Origin: Alviniconcha marisindica
Taxonomy: Eukaryota; Mollusca; Gastropoda; Provannidae
Direction: 5' to 3'
Assembly (NCBI GenBank): GCA_018857735.1
Contig: JABMCL010001960.1
Span: 62,001-126,000 of the forward strand
DNA length: 64,000 bases
Shown here: positions 58,386-64,000 of the stretch, one piece after another
Numbering within the stretch: the stretch's first letter is position 1
Layout: each line of letters begins with the position of its first letter
The notes under the pieces: generated by a model
Seen by the model: only the letters and a program-made list of their open reading frames with translations
Databases searched by the model: none
What the model was told of the DNA's origin: nothing
Position numbers and translations under genes: made by a program

Positions 58386-59562
58386 TTTAGGGGTTGACGT
58401 TCGGTATTTAGGCACGCCGTGCTGTAACGGAGGGAAAGCCTATGTTTTGTGCATGTGCGCTCCTGGGAAATGCTAATGTGTAAACCTACGGATCTGCACA
58501 GTATTGGTCCTTTTCTTTGATTGTGATAATGTAAATATCCCGATCATCTAACTCTACACTGGTAGTTGGTACGAACAGACCTGTGCGAATGAATCACACG
58601 ATCAATCCACTTTCAGTTCATTACAGATTCAAGATGTTCTGTTTTTATGTCAATAAGACAGCCCTTATTAGCAACAACGACAAGTGGAAAATTGTCAAGT
58701 GTTGTCAGTTGGGCCTCTTTAGCCCCAAAGTATGTCTGTTGTTTGGAAAGCAATAAACGAGGCCCAGAAGCCGGCACTAAGCGGGGCCGGGGTGGCAGGC
58801 CAAGATTCTGGATACGATTCGTCACGTTTACTTCACAGCTTTGCCATGTTCTGACCTCCCTTCTTTGGGCTCAGTGGGTGAACACATACTGGGTCGACAG
58901 TGGACGTACAGAAAGACGAGATAGTGGCACAACAGGCGTTTGTTCAACCCGTGTTTGTTCTTCCTGCACTAAAGGTGTCCAGATAAATAGGACCACATCC
59001 CGGTATCTGTTCGCTTAGTCTGCCCAAAGAAGGGAGGCCAGCACTGTCTAAAGTTTAGCCTTAAGTGTCCGACCTGCATTAACTGTCCCTGGCCACTGCA
59101 ATGTTATTGTTCAATGTTTATTATGTGTTTATGTGTTGTATAACAATATGTTTCTTCTTCTTTAGTTTAGATATTTTACGACAGGCCCTCCAGGCCTCTC
59201 TTTCCGGCACCTTCTTTGGAAGATGTATAGATCTTCTTTGGAGGGGGCAGCTACCTTCCATTGAGAAGAAACTGCTCGTAGATTATGCTGTACTTTTTCA
59301 CATGCTTGGACTTTGACCACAGCAGTGTCTCTGGTCAGCCAGGGCATCTAAGGACATTAATCTCATTCGCATCGCAACCTTTATCACGGCGACAACGCGT
59401 GCTCAGTCGACCTTTCTGTCTCAGTTTGCAACGCGGAGCGTTGCGCGCGGCGGGCAAGAAGCGGGATTCCCCTGCCGGTAGTTTTAATGGGGCCAGTGGG
59501 CACTGCAGGAATACCGTAGATCTGTAAAACTACGTGAAGTATGATTTCTCTTACCGATTATG
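58386..59562. other. No confident gene; shared segment with 63478-63555
   Basis: 58930-59020 is an inverted match to 63478-63555 (AACAGATAC.GGGATG.GGTCC, TATTTATCTG). 59160-59320 has a short frame (LDILRQALQASLSGTFFG) that I do not recognise. 59400-59500 is CpG-rich. Confidence 0.4.
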
Positions 59563-60806
59563 TGTGAGCAAGTGCTCTTTGTACGTTTTTACAATAATCC
59601 CGCCCCGGTTATCAGATCCATGCAATTTCATTACTGTACTGTTAGTAACCCGGGAACCGGAGCAGACGACGCTTTTGTTTTGAAGCGCTGCGTGTTGCGT
59701 AACGCCACATGGCCTTCACACAGCCGACCGGCGATAGCCGCTGGTGCGCGCCATTTTCAAATCTGTTTACTCCCATAATATTTTGACCGCTTGTTTGTTT
59801 ACCTACTCTTTGTTCACCTAGTCCTTTTTATGCACTAAGTCATGTGGAATATAATTTGGCATCTTAGAATGTTTATTTAGATCTTATTTAGACGCAGGAT
59901 CGAGCTTAATCAGTTGCCGATTCCTCTCTAGGTCCATTCTTTTTATAGCCGTCGTCTGCATGGCGCATTTTCTGTGTAGTACTAGTGAATAGTAGTGAAT
60001 CGTTGTTTTGACTCGATGAAAGTAATTCTGTGTCGATCAGTGCTTTGTCGTATAGTATTTTGCTTAGCTGACTTCATGTTTAGTGTTTATTTTGGGTTGA
60101 AATTAACTTATTGAGTATTGTGTACTGTAGAAGCTAAGTTATATTCATAGACTACTTGATATCACTATCAGCGCTGTTGCGACTAAGATAACGCGCCCCA
60201 GGCGAAAGTTCGCACCGATTGTTTTAGTACTAGTCTTTGAGTGTGTCTTGCTTCTCTTATAGCAGCGTTGTATTGTAATTGTTATGTACCATTTTAACCG
60301 TGGGAGCGTGCACTTTATTCTGATGTAAGTTTTATTGACAGTTAGATTTTGTACATTGTGTTAGTTGTGATTTAGTTGTACGAATCTGCTTATAGACAGG
60401 TGCAAGCCACGCTTCCCACTCTTGTTGCAAATTAAATAAGTCATGTGTGTACATTTTGTTTATACGGTTTAAAAGGTTGTAACTGTAGCTTTTATTTGAT
60501 GTATTTCATGTTTTAATTAGTTTAGTTATTGTTGAGGAAACTGTATTTGTGCGGGCCAAGGAAACACAATAGTCAGCCATTTTGTGGTCCAGAGGGCCGA
60601 TTTCATGGTAGCGATAGCGTGTGTTCCTTGCGGCCCGCGCAGTTCTCTTATCTATGCGTGCGCGTGAGGATTTTGGGTGTGCTGAGAAAGTTGTCTGCTG
60701 CTGTAGAATAAAAACCTGATTGCTGCCGTTCGCCTGCTGTGGTCTCCATTTTGACTGACTCCGCTGCCTGTGTCCTGTCCTTCTACCACTCCACACCATT
60801 ACATAT
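59563..60806 (+). mobile_element. Probable solo LTR
   Basis: The right end CACTCCACACCATTACA with upstream CTGCTGTGGTCTCCATTTTG matches the LTR end at 51 kb. A polyadenylation-like AATAAA lies at about 60709. A left end TGTGAGCA at 59563 gives TG..CA boundaries and a 4-bp flank TATG on both sides (59559-59562 and 60807-60810). The right end is well supported, the left end less so. Confidence 0.5.
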
Positions 60807-60845
60807 GTATTATCGTTATGTCATAATTATTTGTCAATATGACTG

Positions 60846-60886
60846 TGTGTGTGTGTGTGTTGTGTGTGTGTGTGTGTGTGGTGTGT

Positions 60887-60966
<80 letters not shown>

Positions 60967-61030
60967 GTGTGTAAAGTGTGTAAAGTGTGTAAAGTGTGTA
61001 AAGTGTGTAAAGTGTGTAAGGTGTGTAAGT
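60846..61030. repeat. (GT)n microsatellite followed by a 10-bp (GTGTAAAGTG)n array
   Basis: GT to about 60963, then about six units of gtgtaaagtg to about 61020. Confidence 0.92.
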
Positions 61031-61061
61031 GTGAGAGAGAAACTTGGTTTCTCAAGCAGTT

Positions 61062-61195
61062 TGACGAACTGCCTGAAGCAGGTTCCTGAAGTAAAGTTCA
61101 TCTAATTAAAAACGAAGTAGTTCGCCGAGCCTTTTTCAGGTTCGCAGAACACCACGAACTAGGTTCGCGAAGCAAAAGTTCGTTCAATTAAGAAC
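61062..61195 (+). repeat. Degenerate tandem duplication, period about 95 bp
   Basis: Blocks acgaact..ggttc.(c/g)gaagc or gaag, aaagttc.(a/g)t..aattaa.aacg occur near 61062-61120 and again near 61157-61195. Confidence 0.5.
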
Positions 61196-61540
61196 GCGCT
61201 TTAAGGCTTAGTATTGTAGAAGTGATAGATCGGGTTAATGCGTGTACATTTTCGCTGGCCTGTCTTTATGTAACTTGACTGGGCCAAAAACCGTAACAAG
61301 GCAGAGTGCTAGGGCCACTTATATTGAGATGGAGATGGTGTTTCGAGCTGGCTGTAGCATGGACAGCGTGGACCATACCTGGGCCACCTGTTAAAGATGA
61401 GAGATCTAGGTAAGAGAAGGAGGCACGGGTTGGGTGGGTGAAAAGACAGATTCAAATTGGTGTTGTTGTTTGAGATCATTAAGTTAATATTTTGTTAATT
61501 GCTATATGAGTGGACGAGCGGAGACAGGTGTGCGCATGTC

Positions 61541-61544
<4 letters not shown>

Positions 61545-61580
<36 letters not shown>

Positions 61581-61748
61581 TAATGTTCGATAGGCGATAA
61601 TGGTAATTTAAGCTACAATAATTAAGGTTCTGTTTGCTGAAATGTATGCTAATGTAATTTTTGTGATAAGATGTTTGTACAGCGCAATGAGTTTAACTCT
61701 GGTTAAAGAACAGCGCTTTATAAGAATTATTTATTATTATTATTATTA
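61545..61748 (+). mobile_element. LINE 3' tail (plus)
   Basis: (GT)n, then gataagatgtttgtacagcg, agcgctttataagaattatt and (ATT)n. It is the inverse of 62171-62360. Confidence 0.75.
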
Positions 61749-62170
61749 AAGGTAAGAGGCTGTAGGCTGGGTAGCTGGGTCGTTTGGCAAGTTTTATGTT
61801 TTGCCAGTAAGTTTAATGAGTGTTTGTTTAGCATAGATATGTGACTGATTTGACACATTTTGTTAGTTAAGTTGTATTGGTTGCATTTGTATACCTCGGG
61901 GTTGTATTACAAATTATTTGTGGTTGTATGAAATAGCCAAATGGGAGTGGTGCCGTCGTGTTGAAGCGTTAGTATGGTTGATTGTGTAACTGATATGCCA
62001 CTCAGTTGGGCAGTTAGTGTCATCTGACTGATAGTGCGTTTTCGTGGATTTTACCAAGGAGTTTGGGGAAAAGGGACGACTGTGGACAAGGAACAGAAAG
62101 GATGTCGTTAAAAGGTTCTCTAGCCGGTCTGGGCTTTTGTGGTCGCACTCGCAGACTTGTACTGTGTATA

Positions 62171-62360
62171 ATCAAAATAATAATAATAATAAATAATTAT
62201 TATAAAGCGCTGTTCTCTAACCATAGTTAAACTCACTGCGCTGTACAAACATCTTATGACAAAATCCACATTAACATACATTTCAAACAAACAGAACCTT
62301 GAGTATTGTAGTTACTTAGCCTACATAATCCTGCCCACACCCACATCAAACAAACACCAT

Positions 62361-62393
<33 letters not shown>

Positions 62394-62406
62394 ACACACA
62401 CACACA

Positions 62407-62472
<66 letters not shown>

Positions 62473-62528
62473 CACACACACACACACACAGGAAAGAGAG
62501 AAGACAAAGAAGACAGAGAGAGAAAGAC

Positions 62529-62616
<88 letters not shown>

Positions 62617-62965
62617 AGAGACATGCGCACACGAGTCTCCGCTCGTCCACTCATACAAGAATTAATAAATAATCAATACCCTTTCCTAGATCTCTCATGC
62701 TCCCCACCCCCCATCCCCCCCACCACCATTCATGTGCATCCATCCACATTCAACAGCCACACCTTTTTTCAAACAAAGCGCTCGATTTTACTGGAAAGCC
62801 TGGGCAAACAAGAAGGTTTTTAGGTGAGATTTGAACTGGGATAATGCTGGTACATTTCTTAGGGTGGCCGGAGTGAGTTCCGGAGAGATGGTGCCATGAA
62901 ACTGAAAGAACGTTGTCCGAATGGTTTGAGTTTTCGCTTTGGAATTTTGAGCAGCTTTTCATTAG
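62171..62965 (-). mobile_element. LINE C-terminus and tail (minus strand)
   Basis: The minus-strand frame at about 62965-62760 reads PKRKLKPFGQRSFSFMAPSL, then PALSQFKSHLKTFLFAQAF, a CR1-type C-terminus. The tail has (GA)n at 62505-62620, (AC)n at 62359-62490, then the same sequence as the 61.6 kb tail, ending (AAT)n at 62171. Confidence 0.8.
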
Positions 62966-63589
62966 AAGGTCGTAATCATGTACGTTTAGGTTCTATAGAA
63001 TTAGCAATGGTGTGTTCAGTTGTACACTGGCCAGGAGCTGTTGAACTGTAGATGACAATAGTAAAGAGAAGAAGAATGCCAGTTTCGCGTTCCTGACCTG
63101 ATTGCTGTCTCGTCATTGCATATCGCCGTGTTCGTCGTCGCCGGCAGTTTAATGTTCTGCACCGTGATGATATCTGCACTGAGCCAGTTTCAGTCTCAAA
63201 TCGATCAGTAGGTCAAATAACATAAAGATAACAGGCAAACACGCGCGCGCGTGCACGTACACACACACAGTACCACCACCACCAGAACAAAAACGAAACA
63301 ATGCCAAAAACATCAGTGAAACCGCGAATGTCGCAATGTATTTTACCACAAACATTTGATCATTGTCGTGGCCCAGGACACGTGCAGGTCGGACACGTAG
63401 GACTGAAACTCGACAATTCTTCTCTGAGGACGACCAGTTTCTTAACTTAGAAGTATAAGCTTACACTTTGGGATCAGTAAGTGAACAGATACTGGGATGA
63501 GGTCCTATTTATCTGAACGCTTAATGCAGAAAGAACAGAGAGTGGCACAACAGGCATCGTTTCCTTTCCTTGTGGGCAGGGACTGAGGT
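62966..63589. other. No gene; 63478-63555 repeats the 58.9 kb segment
   Basis: Apart from the inverted match to 58930-59020 nothing is recognised. Confidence 0.4.
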
Positions 63590-63868
63590 GAGGCGGTGAA
63601 CGTGACAAGACCCTGGCGCAGAGAGGTGTGGTCAGTGAGACGCGAGGAAGGGCGGGGAGGGGGCCTTTTGGTCACATGACGGTGACGGCCGAGCGGCGCA
63701 CGACGCGTCCTTGGGGACGGATTGTTTGGTGTTGGCCACACTACTCGCTGCGCACCGCCACCACGCCACGCCACCGCCTCGCAACTTACGAAACGATTCT
63801 CTCTGCCGTGTGTCGATCGCTCTTGAGTCAATATTAATCGGTAGCGCACGCTGGCCCGCAGTTTCAAC
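63590..63868 (+). promoter_or_regulatory. CpG-rich putative promoter with an M-box-like site
   Basis: This stretch is rich in CG dinucleotides compared with the CpG-poor surroundings and ends at a plausible start codon. It contains GTCACATGAC at 63671-63680, which matches the MITF/TFEB-type extended E-box core TCACATGA. No TATA box is seen. Confidence 0.4.
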
Positions 63869-63979
63869 ATGGCGACGGTGTGGAGCAGGCGATGGTTTGT
63901 GTGTGTGTTTTCTTTTCTGTTGCTCCTCGTCGTGTCCGCCTCTGTGACCGAACAAGTGCTGCAGACTCCATTGCTGGAG
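63869..63979 (+). CDS. First coding exon of a secreted or membrane protein (signal peptide)
   Basis: The ATG in AACATGG context opens 37 codons. They begin MATVWSRRW, with two arginines, followed by a hydrophobic core FVCVFSFLLLLVVSASV and a likely signal-peptidase site after SAS or nearby. The exon ends ...TPLLE in phase 0 at a GTAGGA donor. Upstream 63590-63868 is GC- and CpG-rich and has no TATA box, as expected for a housekeeping promoter. The product cannot be named from 37 residues. The frame also stays open to the window end, so the splice is inferred. Confidence 0.6.
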
Positions 63980-64000
63980 GTAGGAGAGCTGTGGCTGCAG

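Noticed and set aside
58786..58840. Relationship of this stretch to the foldback arm near 30946 (tggcaggcc..gattctgga..gattcg)
   Set aside because: Similarity is limited to a few short blocks and I could not extend it; left unclaimed.
59101..59316. Short frame LDILRQALQASLSGTFFG as an exon
   Set aside because: It has an AG before it but no convincing donor, homology or neighbouring exon.

Overview
This is a eukaryotic, intron-rich and repeat-dense window. Long (GT)n/(CT)n microsatellites, CR1-, Jockey- and I-like LINEs, tRNA-headed SINEs, foldback/MITE elements and a Ty3-like LTR element point to a lophotrochozoan, most likely a gastropod mollusc. The species cannot be fixed from the sequence alone.

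The main host gene is on the + strand: the seven 3'-most exons of an SLC5-family sodium-coupled solute transporter (SMCT/SMVT-like, cf. SLC5A6/A8/A12) at 3789-3913, 4916-4986, 14304-14390, 17686-17918, 18752-18852, 34461-34576 and 42886-43065. The splice phases fit end to end (1-0-0-2-1-0) and the stop is at 43063-43065. The 5' exons lie upstream of the window. A second host gene appears to begin at the right edge: 63869-63979 is a CpG-rich-promoter first exon encoding a signal peptide.

Nearly all the rest is repeat filling the introns and flanks. At 5.5-9.3 kb (intron 2) lies a LINE with endonuclease, reverse transcriptase and C-terminal domains. At 14.2-25.0 kb are LINE tails, short inverted-repeat elements, a SINE and a 43-bp minisatellite. 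A CR1-like LINE occupies 25.6-28.95 kb. At 29.4-32.4 kb a LINE 3' end is split by a foldback DNA element, which itself carries a second, younger foldback copy. SINE copies lie at 33.2-33.85 kb. A Jockey-like LINE (35.26-42.54 kb) contains a second CR1-like copy (39.30-41.85 kb). Downstream of the SLC5 stop are an I-like RNase H fragment (43.4-43.97 kb), a minus-strand LINE C-terminus (47.0-47.65 kb), a SINE (48.1-48.5 kb), a Ty3-like element with a large internal deletion (49.2-51 kb, minus) and a minus-strand LINE (51.7-55.3 kb) whose N-terminal region has a perfect 2A-type ribosome-skipping motif. Next come a LINE ORF1 (56.6-57.6 kb, minus), a probable solo LTR (59.56-60.8 kb) and a pair of inverted LINE tails (61.5-62.4 kb).

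Most long open frames in the window are translations of microsatellites or of repeat antisense strands and are not listed as genes. The most noteworthy points are a duplicated splice acceptor before the 17686 exon, GT microsatellites directly abutting two SLC5 acceptors, the 2A motif, foldback insertions whose removal reopens a LINE reading frame, two perfect hairpins, and a 76-bp patch of LINE ORF1 copied into ORF2.
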